In this document: piece after piece, positions 1 through 11,979 of the stretch
How the letters are laid out: every line of letters begins with the position of its first letter
How positions within the stretch are numbered: the stretch's first letter is position 1
Assembly (NCBI GenBank): GCA_022702545.1
Contig: JAHRBC010000001.1
Coordinates: 7,130,001 to 7,194,000, forward strand
Length of the DNA stretch: 64,000 bases
Direction of reading: 5' to 3'
Source: Phycomyces nitens
Lineage: Eukaryota > Mucoromycota > Mucoromycetes > Mucorales > Phycomycetaceae
The notes under the pieces: model-generated
The model's database searches: none
Seen by the model: only the letters and a program-made list of their open reading frames with translations
Told to the model about the DNA's origin: nothing
Made by a program: the position numbers and the translations under genes

Positions 1-39
1 TTGTACAAGATGCCTTTCATTCTAAAAAAAATTTAAAGG

Positions 40-47
40 TATAAAAG
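40..47 (+). promoter_or_regulatory. TATA-like box of the P450 gene
   Basis: The octamer TATAAAAG lies about 40 bases before the chosen ATG at 89. This is a plausible core promoter element for the cytochrome P450 gene. The short distance implies a very short 5' leader. Motif match only; no transcript evidence. Confidence 0.45.
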
Positions 48-88
48 ACCCTGGATATCCATATGCCTTTCAACTACACATCTCTACA

Positions 89-2186
89 ATGTCTGATCTC
101 TTGCCATATTCCTTGCGCCGTGAGCACCTTTCCTTGGCAATGGCCGTTGCTACACTGACTGCAACAGCTTATTATACCTTTTCTGGGTCTAAAGCTTCAG
201 AGTTCAAGGATCTAAAAGAGATTCCTGAACCAAAAGAGAAATATCCTTTTATCGGCAAGTATAGATGCTAAACGTCTAAATTGTATAGTATTTCTTAACC
301 ATTATAATTAGGCCACTTGATATCATTGGGGAAATCTCCAGGAAAACAGGTCACAAAATGGCACAATGAGCTCGGTAAGCGTATTGAATAGACTGTTGTG
401 CAGTGTAATGTTAAAAGACTAATATATATATATATATATAAATCAATAGGCCCTATATTCAAGCTTAGAATGGGCGCCCAGACGTGGATTATGGTCAGTG
501 ACCCATTCCTTGCCCATGAGTTATTCTTTACTCGTGGAAGTCTCGCATCTTCTCGTCCTGCACATGGATATCTCAGAGATATATACTCTGCTGGTGGAAG
601 GTATTTATATGTTTTGCAACCTATATATCGAGAACAAATTCTAATACTTCTCAAAGAGGACTTACCTTTACAGCAACATCAAAAAAGTGGCATAGATCTA
701 GAGCAGCAGGTAAATATATAGTTCTTAGACCATCCTACAATGTATTCACCATCAATCTAGCCATGGCCTTGCTGGCTCCAAAGTCTGTAGATCCTCTTAG
801 TCAAGAAATGATTGACGGAGCTGAGAAATTGGCAAAGGTGCTCTTGGAGACTACAAAAACACATGGAAGCGTTTCTCCATCCGAACAACTTTCCCTGGTC
901 TCATACAATGTCATCATGACTGTGTGCTTTGGATTGCGTGCCGAGTCGGCGGATGATCCAGAGTTCATATCTATGGTCGATTACATGCATCAACACGAAA
1001 GATATGGCGGGGTCGCTGGCGACGTGGGATCTTTCTTACCAATCTTGTCCCTCGCTGCCTCTATATCTGGAATCAAGAAGAAGCAAACTGAATTTGTAAA
1101 AGTCTTTAGAGACGAAGTATTTACAAAGTTAATTGAGAAAGGGCTCAATTCAGACAAGGAATGCTTTGTAAAGTCGCTTCATCAAGAAAAAGACAAGTTT
1201 AAATTGGACCATGAGGATATAGTGGTGCTTTTGAGTAAGTCTTGGAATGTATTTTTTTTAAAGAAAATAATATTTACTTTGTATTTACTTGTGTTTAGGT
1301 GATATCATTGTTGCAGGCACAGACACAACTGCCCTGACAATAACATGGCTATTAGCTGTTATATCCTACCGTCCCGATATCCAAAAGAATATCCAAGAAG
1401 AGATTGATAGCTTTGTATCAAAGAATGGAAGACTACCAATGTATTCTGACCGAGAAAGCTTCCCATACCTTTCTGCAACACAAAAAGAAGGCCTGAGATT
1501 CCGTCCAATCACCGAATTTGGTGTTCCACATGAAGCCAGCGAGGATAGTAAGTTGACAGACAAACGAACGAGTTTAATACCTTGATCTGACATGTTATCC
1601 AGTTAATTTGCGTGGATACCATGTTCCCAAGAATTCTATACTTATTGGATGCATGGACGCAATGCACATGGATCCAGTACGGTATCCAGAGCCAGAAAAG
1701 TTTATTCCAGAGCGTTTCTTGGGCTATTCTGATAGCATGTCAACCTTGGCAAGTGGATCCATCAAAAACCGCGACCAGTACAACTTTGGCTGGGGAAGGT
1801 AAAGAGAGGATATTTATGAAATTAAATCGAACTTTGGTTTGTTGGACTGGGAATACTGACAATATCTATCAATATTTAGACGGTTGTGTCCTGGCATTTA
1901 CATGGTAAGTCTAAAAGACCTATTATCTACAGCTGTATTGACAAGTCCCATATCTCTTAAAAGGCCGAGGCAGAGATGTTTTATAATCTCACAAGAATCT
2001 TTCACAAATGCGACATGGAATTCCCTCTTGATAAAAACGGAGACCCTATTATGGTAGACATTAATTCGTCTATTGACAATGGAATCACTTCTATACCAGT
2101 ACCATACACCATGCGGTTTATTCCTAGAAGTAAGTTTATATTATATTATAACAGTAATGTTTACTAACAAATGGTCTCTAGGTTAA
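89..2186 (+). CDS. Cytochrome P450 monooxygenase (10 exons, 515 aa)
   Basis: A microsomal E-class P450, expected to be anchored in the ER with its haem domain in the cytosol; the substrate is unknown. Exons: 89-254, 312-374, 450-600, 657-709, 761-1234, 1299-1547, 1603-1798, 1880-1904, 1964-2129, 2182-2186, summing to 516 codons. Visible hallmarks are an N-terminal hydrophobic anchor (about residues 16-32), the proline-rich hinge before PFIGHL, the oxygen-binding I-helix AGTDTT, the K-helix ExxR as EGLR, the PERF motif as PERFLG, and the haem loop FGWGRRLCPG with the Cys ligand. The first intron (255-311) must use a GC donor, because a GT donor at 259 brings a stop. The last exon adds only the end of one Ser codon and the stop. 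Length is normal for the family. The CYP family was not assigned. Confidence 0.93.
255..311 (+). other. GC-AG intron in the P450 gene
   Basis: The donor reads GCAAGT directly after the first base of a Gly codon and the acceptor is TTAG. Splicing here joins ..YPFI to GHLISLGKSPG in frame. Using the GT four bases further on shifts the frame into a TGA. Confidence 0.85.
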
Positions 2187-2936
2187 TTTCCTAATGATTT
2201 CCTCTATTTATAATCAGTCTACATGTCAAAGTATATGATATTTTTCTTTGGCTCACGCTTTTTTTTTTGGTTACATTATAAAATTCCAAGAGTATAAATT
2301 AAATCAATGTCCAAAGTCCAACCTTTATATATATATATATCTTAAGATGCATTATACCATCTATAAACCATTTGCAGAGTTCAACATATAAGAATAATCA
2401 ATTAATAAATACTATTTTATTCCATGCTGTTGTGTAGGCCAAAAAGGTCTTCAAGCTAGGTTTAGTACATATTAGAATTTATTTGATGGGCCAATGTTCA
2501 TTATAATTTTTTTTTAAAAAGTATCATAGGTTTATTCAACTAGTATTCGCTCTAATGTTGCTGAAAACCGATTCGTTTGGAACGATAATCATTTTAACTG
2601 TCATGGCTTTATGTATAAATAGATAAATAAAGACATTTCATTATACAAGATTTTATGGCAGAATATATGTTGTGACAGATTACTATCATTTATAGAGCCA
2701 TTGACTCTAAATTGATAATAAATACATATATTAAAAAATCAAAGGAAATATACTAAAACAAGGAGGCGAGAAATGAAGAAAAGAAAGAAAAAAATGGCTC
2801 TTTAAATCATCCTTGTCTGTATATGTATAAAAAGAGCAATGCAAATGATGAGGTGAAAGATATAAAGAGAAAGAGAAATATGCCCAAAGAAAAATAAAAA
2901 GTCTATTTCCCTCTCTTGCATTTTTGTTACTTTGTG
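2187..2936. other. Convergent intergenic region, P450 / ITC1-like
   Basis: No coding sequence seen. It must hold the 3' UTRs of two convergent genes. It is very AT-rich, with several AATAAA-type sites, for example in AATAAATAAAG near 2620, and short AT dinucleotide runs. Confidence 0.6.
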
Positions 2937-5900
2937 CTTTTGTTACTACTTGACAGCCAAGAGTACAGGCCTGAAGAAGACTTTCCTTTTGCATTACGCT
3001 TTGCTCCATTCTCTAGCTTCAAAAGTGCCTAAGATTATAATATGTCATTAATTTCTTCTTCTTCTTCTTCTTTAGATATTACCTGTGTCCGCTTTTGCAT
3101 GGATTCAATAATATAGGCTTGCTGTTTCAAAAGTTCGTTCTTGAGCTTATATTCGCGCGAACCCTTTGGATTTAACCAAGACATGAGTTGCTGAATCTAT
3201 TATATTCAACAAGATATTAGTAAGCATATTTGATGATTTTCAAGTTCCTCACTTCTTCCGGCTCAGAATAGTATCTCCACCAACTGCTTGTCAAAGTACT
3301 TGGATCGTTGTCTTGGTTTTTAAAAGAGTCCATCTGCTTCTCAAGCCATTCGCTCTCTTGTCCGAAACCCTGAGCCTTCATCAGTTCAAGTATGAACCAT
3401 TGACCACCACCTCTTCCCCAGGGCTGTTCAGGAAGGCCTGTGTCTATATCACGCTCCATCATTATCTGAATATCAACAAAATTTGGGCTTTGGATATAAA
3501 GACGCCCGGTTCCATAGGTGTTGCTAGTTCCCACATTGTCTAGGTAGATGTATTGATTGTAGAATCTGTCGCGTCCTAACGGTCGAATCCTCAGTGTCAT
3601 ATATTTTCGCATGTCTTTCTCCAATTGTTCCTCCTAGAGATTGATTAATATATTTATATTTTCCCATCATTAGTTTTCTTTTTTTTTTTTACCTTTTTGT
3701 GTAATGTCTTTTCTTCGTCATCCAGCTTTCTTCTTTCCTCAGCCTTTTGTCGTAACTCTTGGTTCCTTGCCTTGGTTGCTTCCCGCTGCTTCTCATATTG
3801 TTTTTTACGCAGTGCCTCCATCTCAGCCCGCTTTTTCTGCTTTTGCTTTAATTTCTCTTGCCTTGACAAATGTCTCCTTGCACGCTTCCTGGGTCCTTGA
3901 GAAGGCCTGATAAAGACAAGGATTAATTAAAGAACCCGATGTTTTAAACTTACGTGTCACTCTCTGCAGATTCACCAGAATCCTCTTCGTCTGAATTACT
4001 GTCAAAGTCATCCCCAGACTCACTATTTTCAGAATTCGATTCGCCATCAACATCATCGTCTGAAGATTCCTGCTCTTCTTTATCAGCCTGGTCTCGGCGA
4101 TCGAGTTCTAGACGTCGAGAGGCTCTATTGATACACAAGTAGATAATTAGCACCAATAAGCAACAGACATTCGGCTCATACTCACAATAACTTTGCCTCC
4201 TTGTTCATTTCAACCTTTTGCCTTCTGAATTCAGTCAATTGCTCTTGGCATTCTTCCATGTAATCTCTAGCCAATTAAACAATTAAATCAATTGGTCCTT
4301 CTCGGTAGATCAGAAATAAATAAATAAAAATAAAAATAAAACTACAAACTACTCACTTTATCAATGTAGACTCATTAACAACGTCCACCAAGAATTTCAG
4401 AACCATCAGTTTGTGCTTGACGCTGAGAGATGGATATTGCTTTTCACGTTCGGTGGCCGTCGAGTTAATACGAGGCACCAAATGTCGAAGGATCTGATCC
4501 AATTGAGGGATCATGTCTGGAGTGGCTATTTCGTTGAGGCAGCCAATCAATACAGATTCCCAGCCCTTGCGATCGTTGGTCTGTCGAATTTCTTTTTTAT
4601 CCCACCCCTGTCCAATCTTGAGCTGCTCAGGGTCCCGCCAGCCACGTTCGACTTGGTGCCTCTTTAGACGTGAAAATGCGGTTGGTTTTGCAGAATCACC
4701 TTTAGAATCGGCGTCTTTAATTGTTTTATCATCGTCAGCGTCAATGTCGACGTCGTCTTTGTCTTCCTCGTCTTCTTCTTCTTCTTCAAGCGCATCAAGG
4801 TAATCTTCGACTGCCTCACCACTGGCAATATCATTTGCAATATCCTCCTTTCGTTCACGGATAATGACATTCAACAGACACGCATTGCACTCAATCATCA
4901 CAGTCGATTTGACAGAATTGGTCTGAATAAGGGCCCGTTCAAAGTCATCTACGCTAAAAGGCGACAATTCGAGAGGATCCGAAAACACATTGAGAAAACT
5001 CCAGAGAATGAGTGATTGCTCAACCAATTCTGTAGGCAAGACTGATTCCATGTGAGGAGTTGGGCGTTGAGGCCTTCCTCCACTTGGATAGGGGATCTTT
5101 TGGGGCAATTGGGTTTTGGTGGGTGACATGTCGACAAGGGCCCAGTTGAGATTGGGATCTTTACGATAAATCGGGAGATCAAGATCCTCAACTGGATATT
5201 TTACAGCCGCCTGTTTGCGTCTCTCTTCTCGTTGGCGATCTTTTTCTTCTTTGAGTTTGGCTTTCTGCAAAAGTGTGTCTTCCTTGCGAGCTCTTCTTTC
5301 GGCTTCCTTTTCGTCCGTGGTCTTTGCCGCTCTTCTCTTCCTGATCTTTGCATACGCAATATCCTGGGCTTCTTGGAGATGAGATGGCAGAGACGTGTCG
5401 AGTTTGTAATGGTGTGCTACGTTTGGCTATTTTGTTGTTACCCAGGAATTATATTTATACATGTGTATACACATATACATATATATTTAGAAAGAGCACG
5501 TTCCTTTTCGGTTGAGTAAAACGAGGAATAAAGCTATATCTTTTTTATAAAATAATAATAATAATATTCGCTTTGCTACCTTTATAAGCCATGGTGCACC
5601 AAGATAGCTGTCCTTGTGGGCGCATTCTCTGATAAATCTCTGGATCACTGGACGACAGAACGATCGCTGGTCTCGCCTACAATAAATGGAATTAGTCTAC
5701 GGAATCAGACAATAAAGAGAGAGAGAGAGAGAGAGACAACTTGCTTTATTTCGTTTGAATCTACTAGACGGAAAAAGTTCTCAAGAGGTACTTCTTCTTG
5801 ATTTACCAATTGTATTTTGTACTGGAAAGATGGAATTGGATGCTCAGGTTCGCTCTGGTCATCAATCATCGTCTCGTCTTCGTCAATGGCCTCAAATGAT

Positions 5901-6705
5901 TCTGCAGGATGAAGAAAGGCATCCGGGAATCGAAGACGGCCGTTTGGTTGACGAGGAATTCCATCATCTTCAGATTCGGTTGAGGTGTCCGATTGAGGTC
6001 TGTGGGTGTTTGTCTTGGGCGTCTGGTTTGACAAGGTGTCTGTGGATCCATTGGGTATTTTCTCGATGATTTTTGCAAGGTAGCTAACAATTGATGAGAC
6101 AAATTACGGATCCTTGAGAAATTGGGACTTACATGTCTTCCCCCAGTACCCAATGGACAATTTCACCCACTGAGAAATTTGCTTTAAAGTGGTTGTAGAC
6201 GTCTTCTACCAATGAATCCAATCGAAGGGTCTCTGGATATATATATAATTATATATAAAAAGAGCCATTAATTAATTAATTATGTAATTAATCAGTCGAT
6301 GAAATGGAATCCAGGCAGGTAGGTACTCACGGAACTGAACCCGATCGAGCATGTGTTTCCGAAGAGTGATGCAGAACCTGAATTCTGCTCGATTGTCATC
6401 TCCACTTTCACTCTCTAGGGCTTGTTCATAAGTGAGGTTCTGACGACCAGTGACTTCACACTGCCAGATCGGTTGTTGATAAAGAGCGAGTCGATTAATG
6501 TATGATCTGCAATGGACCAATTGAAGTCAAGGTAATGCGAATCAAACAGTCTTTGTACATTTTATATGTTTTTTAAAAAAGGATACTCGTAGCTTGTGAA
6601 GACTTCGTTAGTAAACCGCAGGTACCACACTTCCTTTCTTTTCTTTTTAGGGTCGTAAGATGTTGGTGCTATGGGAGCTATACGTTTGTTGTTCAAGAGA
6701 GGCAT
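2937..6705 (-). CDS. ITC1: ISWI chromatin-remodelling subunit, Itc1/ACF1-like (multi-exon)
   Basis: A likely non-catalytic partner of the ISWI ATPase, acting in the nucleus in nucleosome spacing. The start ATG at 6705 opens MPLLNNKRIAP, followed by a WAC domain (about 6150-6700, with VWYLRFTNEVF and IWQCEVTG). A DDT domain lies around 4920-5060 (LILWSFLNVFSDPLEL), with a WHIM-type segment after it. There is an acidic stretch near 4780, a charged coiled coil (3650-4150), and the WSD/D-TOX motif RPLGRDRFYNQYIYL near 3560. The tail LNPKGSREYKLKNELL is typical of Itc1 proteins, and the stop is at 2939-2937. At least eight introns are visible. The one at 5744-5677 needs a GC donor to give the conserved GAPWLIK after it. 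The gene diverges from DIS3. Not every exon border was resolved. Confidence 0.85.
5677..5744 (-). other. GC-AG intron in the ITC1-like gene
   Basis: The donor is GCAAGT after codon phase 2 of NEIK and the acceptor is TGTAG. The resulting frame reads RDQRSFCRPVIQRF..GAPWLIK and joins PNVAHHYKLDTSLPSHL. That matches the PWLVK..Y.(I/L)DT.LP.HL pattern expected for this family. A GT donor four bases on stays open for a while but loses this pattern. Confidence 0.75.
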
Positions 6706-7194
6706 CTATACAACTGCAATAATAATCCAAGTTGTAAGTCGCGTTTGTGAGGAACGTGACAAGAGGTGAATGTAACAAAAGAAAAAGAAAAGTGTAGGTG
6801 TTCTTGGTGGTGGTGATGTGTATGTAAATATAGAATATTTTTTTTTTAAAAAAAAAGTAAATAAATAAAATAAATAAATATTTATATGTGTATATAAATA
6901 AAAATAACAAAAATATTATTATTATTATTATAAGACAGGCGAGCAATAAAATGAATGGTTAATTTCAATTAAAAATAAATTTTGAAACTAAAATATATAT
7001 ATAAAAAAAATATATAGCCAAAACCAGAAAGGAGGAATCACTTTCTTATTTTATATTGCGGCTGTTGGATATCCAACTAGATAAAAACAATTTTTGGGTC
7101 CCCGAAAGTGACTATGCAATTTAAACTATATACTATTTTTTATTTTTATTATTAATTTTTTTCTTCTTCTTATTAACCTATACACTCACACATA
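6706..7194. promoter_or_regulatory. Shared divergent promoter, ITC1-like / DIS3
   Basis: 489 bases separate two divergent start codons. The region is AT-rich with poly(A/T) tracts and ATT and TATA runs around 6840-7000. Nothing codes here. By position it should hold both promoters and 5' leaders. Confidence 0.55.
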
Positions 7195-10100
7195 ATGCTG
7201 CGATCAAAGTCTTTTGTAAAGCGTACTCGCAAGGGCAATGTTGTAAAGGTCGTTAAAGAGCACTATCTTCGTGACGACATTTGCTGTTCATCGGCTGCAT
7301 GTTCCGAATGTGAACAAACACAGCCAGTCTTGTCAGCCGAACCTCGTTCGACAAGCACGATCAAGGCACATTATCTCATTCCAGACACCAATGTGTTTAT
7401 GAACCAAGTAAATTTCATATATTTTATAGACAATAAATCTATCTATAAAAAATACATGCGCTATATCATAAAACAACCAAATAGCTTGACGTTATGGAGC
7501 ACCCATCGATCAAGAATGTCATTGTCCTTCAAACTGTCAAAGAAGAGCTTCGTCATCTTAGTTTGCCAGTCTACAATCGAGTCAATTCTATCTTGGCCGA
7601 CAAAAACAAGCGATTCTATATGTTTGCCAATGAACACCATCGGTATATTTACCATGATTCAATCAATTCAGATTTTAATTTTAACCGTGTTATAGTGACA
7701 CTTATGTGGAGAAGCTCAAGGATGAGTCTCCAAATGACAGAAATGACAGAGGTAATTAGGATCGGGTTGGATTGGATTGGATCGGATTAGATCAAGGGCT
7801 CGATTGTCTAATGACCCTTTAGCCATCCGTGTCTCTACAAAGTGGTATGCCGACCACTTGAAAAGATGCGCTCCAGGATATCCCATCGAAGCCGTGATGC
7901 TCAGTGATGATCGTGCTAATCGTGAAAAGGCTGGTGCTACCGGTATCAAGGCCATCTCTGGTAATTTAAACCCTCGATATATATATATATTTGTCATTGG
8001 CATGATCATTAACGCTGGATCACAGTGAGAAATTATGTCGAGACCATGAAGGATGTACCAGAACTGTTGGATATGCTGTCTGCATCCAAAGATTCTAGCA
8101 AAGATCAGGATGACAAGATTGTCTATGATGAGGTTTGTTCAATTGCCAACAATAAGACGCGTGTAATTTACAAGGGTTATCTAGCACCTCTCAAGTATCC
8201 AGATCACCAATGGAATCAAAAGGGGAAAATATATTCAGGGCAATCTCAATATTAGTCAACACAATGTGCTCGAGGTAATTAGAATCCTTATTTATTTGTC
8301 GAATGCCAACCGTTCCATTGTGTCTATAGGCTACAATCATGGGCGATATAGATGGCGAATCTCGTACGATTTACATTATTGGACGCAAGAACATGAACCG
8401 CAGTATCCAAGGTGACATTGTCGCTGTCGAATTACTGCCAAAGAGTGAATGGAAAAAGGGCACCTCGGTTGCTGTTGAAGATGAAGAAGATGAAGAAAAG
8501 TTACAGGGAGAAGAAGATGTGGAAACTATTGCAAATAAAGATTCGATGGATGTAGATGAGGAAGGAGAACCTACAGCAAAGGTGGTTGGCTTGATCAGAA
8601 AGAAATGGAGACCGTAAGTTTAAAAAATGGCCCATGAAAAAAAAAGTTATTCAACGAGACAAATAGTTACTGTGGATTTATTGTCAAGAAGTCTGTTCAC
8701 TCCAAACCTGGATCAAATGCTGCAGAGTCTGTCATCTTCCGTGCCATTGATCGCCGGATACCTGCAATCAAGATCCGTACTTCTCAAGCACACACCCTGC
8801 TGGGCAATCGCATCGTGGTTGCCATTGATGCCTGGCCTGTCAACTCCATGCAAGTATTTGTTTAATTGTCTAATTGTCTGATTGCGTAGTTGATAATCTT
8901 ATCATTATTATTTCTAGACTACCCGCCGGTCATTTTGTAAAGACCCTTGGATCGTCTGGAGACCGAGAGACCGAGACAGAAGTCTTGTTGCTGGAACACG
9001 ATGTACCTTACCTTGAATTCTCCAAACGCGTACTCGAAGATCTCCCTGAAGAAGGCGAAGATTGGGTTGTTACTGAAAAGCATGTTCAAAACGAAAACAG
9101 ACGTGATCTTCGTGATTTGAATATCTGTAGTATTGATCCTCCAGGTAGGCTTATATACAACAAGGATCATGACGCATTTTACTGAGGCAATTGTAGGATG
9201 TACCGATATCGATGACGCTCTTCATGTTCGAGCACTCGACAATGGAAACTATGAAATCGGTGTCCGTAAGTATTTGCAAATCACCTATCGATCAACCTTG
9301 AATGCTTACTCTTTTAAATACACAAAAATACTAGACATTGCTGATGTCACTTACTTTGTAAAGAACGGACAGGCAATGGACGAAGAAGCTGCTTCGCGTG
9401 GTACCAGTGTTTATCTGGTCGATAAGCGTATTGACATGCTTCCTGGACTCTTGGGAACAAGTAAGACTATGGGCTAAAATGATGATATTCTGATCAATGT
9501 GTGTGTAAAAAAAAAAGACTTGTGTTCATTGAGATCCAATGTTGAGCGCCTGGCATTTTCTTGTATCTGGGTATGTTTTTTTTGTATGTAGTAAAAATAT
9601 GTATTGATTTAAATACTTTTAGGAAGTGAATGAGAATGCAGATATCATTAGCGTCGACTTTACAAAGAGTATCATTCGTTCCAAGCACTCTTTTACTTAC
9701 GAAGAGGCTCAGAACCGTATTGATGATGAGTAAGGGACAGTTTACTAAATTGCCTTGGCATTCCACACGACTTTTCCTAAAACCCTATTGGTTATTTAGA
9801 CGTATGCAAGACGATATTACAAAGGGCATTCGTGTCATGAACCAAATGGCAAAAAAGCTGCGCCAAAAACGTTTGGATCGTGGTGCCTTGACACTCTCTA
9901 GCCCTGAAGTCCGATTTAACCTTGAGAATGATTCTCAGGATCCTGTGGATGTAGAAATGAAGGAACTCAAGGAGACTAATGCACTTGTAGAGGAATTCAT
10001 GTTGCTAGCCAACATCTCGGTCGCCGAGAAGATCTATTCAAAGTTCCCTAGCTCTGCCCTGTTACGTAAACACGCTGCTCCTCCTATTAGTAACTTTGAC

Positions 10101-11166
10101 ACACTTCGTAAAGCACTTTCTGAAGTTGGAGTTACATTGGAGGTCGACAGTTCAAAGGCATTGGCCGATTCTCTGGACAAGGCAGTGGTTAGTATCTAGC
10201 ATACCTAAATATGCGAGGGTATTGATCGCCTTGTATTCTTAGCTGCCTGAGGATCCTTACTTTAACAAACTGGTACGCATCATGACGACGCGTTGCATGA
10301 TGCAAGCACAATACTTTTGTTCAGGAACAGAGTCAGAAGCTGACTTTAGACATTATGGTCTGGCATCACCCATCTACACCCACTTTACATCTCCTATCCG
10401 TCGTTACTCTGGTACAATTTTTGAATGATATAGAATGATTCCTGGTTCCCTTGCTTGAAATTAACTTGTCCCTGCTTCGATATTAGATGTGGTCGTACAT
10501 CGTTTGTTGCAAGCATGTATTGATTCCGATGCCGTGTATGGCCAAGAGCTTATCGACAAGACCAAGATGAAGGAATTGTGTGATGGTAATTGATCTTTAT
10601 AAAACGATCAGGTACTGACAAATTTTGTTCTAGTTCTCAACCATCGCCATCGTATGGCACAGCAGGCTGGTCGTAGCTCAGTTGAACTCTACACAAACAT
10701 GTTCTTTAGAAACAAAATTCAGGTTGAAGAAGGCCGTGTGGTCCGTGTTCTGAAGAATGGTTTTGTTGTGCTTGTGCCAAAGTAAGTTTACCAGTTAGTG
10801 TATCTTTAGCAGATCAAATCAAATCAAATCAAATCAAAAAGTGATTAATTAATTAATTAAATAATTTCTTTTATTAGATATGGCATTGAAGGTATTGTGT
10901 ACACAAGCAAGACAGCCGGTGGTCCTTCTCCCTTTGTTTATAACGAGGAGACCAACAGTCTGGATGCTGGTGATATTACTATCAAGATGTTTGGTACTGT
11001 CAAGGTTGAGATCTCTATTGAGGGTGATGAGAATGGTATGAGACAAAAGATGAAGATGAAGTTGATTGAGCCCTATGTCGAGGGTGTGAGCGAACATCCT
11101 ACCACACCTGCACAAAAGAGAGCTATCGAGAGTGACAGGGCAGCATCAAAGAAATCAAAAAACTAG
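7195..11166 (+). CDS. DIS3: Exosome exoribonuclease DIS3/RRP44 (18 exons, 957 aa)
   Basis: The catalytic subunit of the RNA exosome, with 3'-5' exonuclease (RNB) and endonuclease (PIN) activities. Exons: 7195-7407, 7485-7642, 7696-7751, 7823-7960, 8036-8132, 8185-8274, 8330-8613, 8667-8849, 8928-9144, 9197-9265, 9335-9460, 9518-9570, 9623-9729, 9800-10187, 10243-10411, 10497-10585, 10634-10781, 10878-11166; the sum is 958 codons. The N-terminus has the Cys-rich CR3 element ([10 protein letters not shown]), then PIN with IPDTNVF. Cold-shock domains follow with [12 protein letters not shown] and PYCGFIV. The RNB active site is seen as [13 protein letters not shown] with HIADV, and an S1-like domain ends the protein. 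Length is close to human and yeast homologues. The intron at 8850-8927 needs a GC donor. A poly(A)-like AATAAA follows at about 11172. Confidence 0.95.
8850..8927 (+). other. GC-AG intron in DIS3
   Basis: The donor is GCAAGT and the acceptor TCTAG. Splicing gives [21 protein letters not shown], the conserved stretch in DIS3. No GT in the correct phase occurs before an in-frame TAA at 8863. Confidence 0.85.
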
Positions 11167-11979
11167 AAAGTAATAAAATTTTAAAAAAAAATTGCTCAAC
11201 ATGCATGCAAGGTTACAAGATCCAAACAGTATGTAGATATTATATATATATATATATATATATAGGTTTTGTAATTATAAAGCAAAGCAGATATTGAAAT
11301 GCTATTCTGCTTTTCTTCTTTCTTTAAATATATCCAAAATATGTAAAGAAATTACAGGGTATGAATTATCTCAATAACAGCTTCTAGGTCTTTATATACA
11401 TATATATATAAATATAAATATAAATATATACATAAGATTATATATTATATATGTATATATATATATATACTAGATATATACAAATAGATAAATAAATAAA
11501 TAGATAAATAGTTAAATAAATAAATAGATAGATAGATAAAGAAAGGGGAATAGAGGCAAAGAAAAAGCATAAATTGGTGGAAATATTTAAATAAATAAAT
11601 TTGAATCATGGAAAATAAATAAATAAAAAATGTTTTTTTTGTTGTTGTTGTCGTTTTTTGTTTTGTTTTGGTGTATGTGTAAAAGATGTGTAATTTTTTG
11701 TAAGATGTAATTGTGTGTGTGTATGTGTGTGTGTGTATGTATTGGTGGCATATAAAAGATGAAAAGGTATGAAGTGTTCATAAATGACTCGCAATCAGAA
11801 TGGGGAAAAAAGATGAACAGAATATAAAATGTAAAATAAGATAGATAGAATTGTAGATAATAGTAATTTGCATTGCTTTGGTGCTATTGCTATTGTTGTT
11901 GTCGTAGTCTCTGTTGATATTGTCGATAATTTTCAGTGTGTTTTCGATGATGCCTTTTTTTTTTAAAAAAAAAGAAGAT
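11167..11979. other. Convergent intergenic region, DIS3 / homeobox gene
   Basis: No gene seen. It contains AT dinucleotide runs (about 11242-11264 and 11400-11470), tetranucleotide AAAT/TAGA runs (11490-11540) and a GT-rich stretch (11710-11740). Probably the 3' UTRs of both neighbours. Confidence 0.6.
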
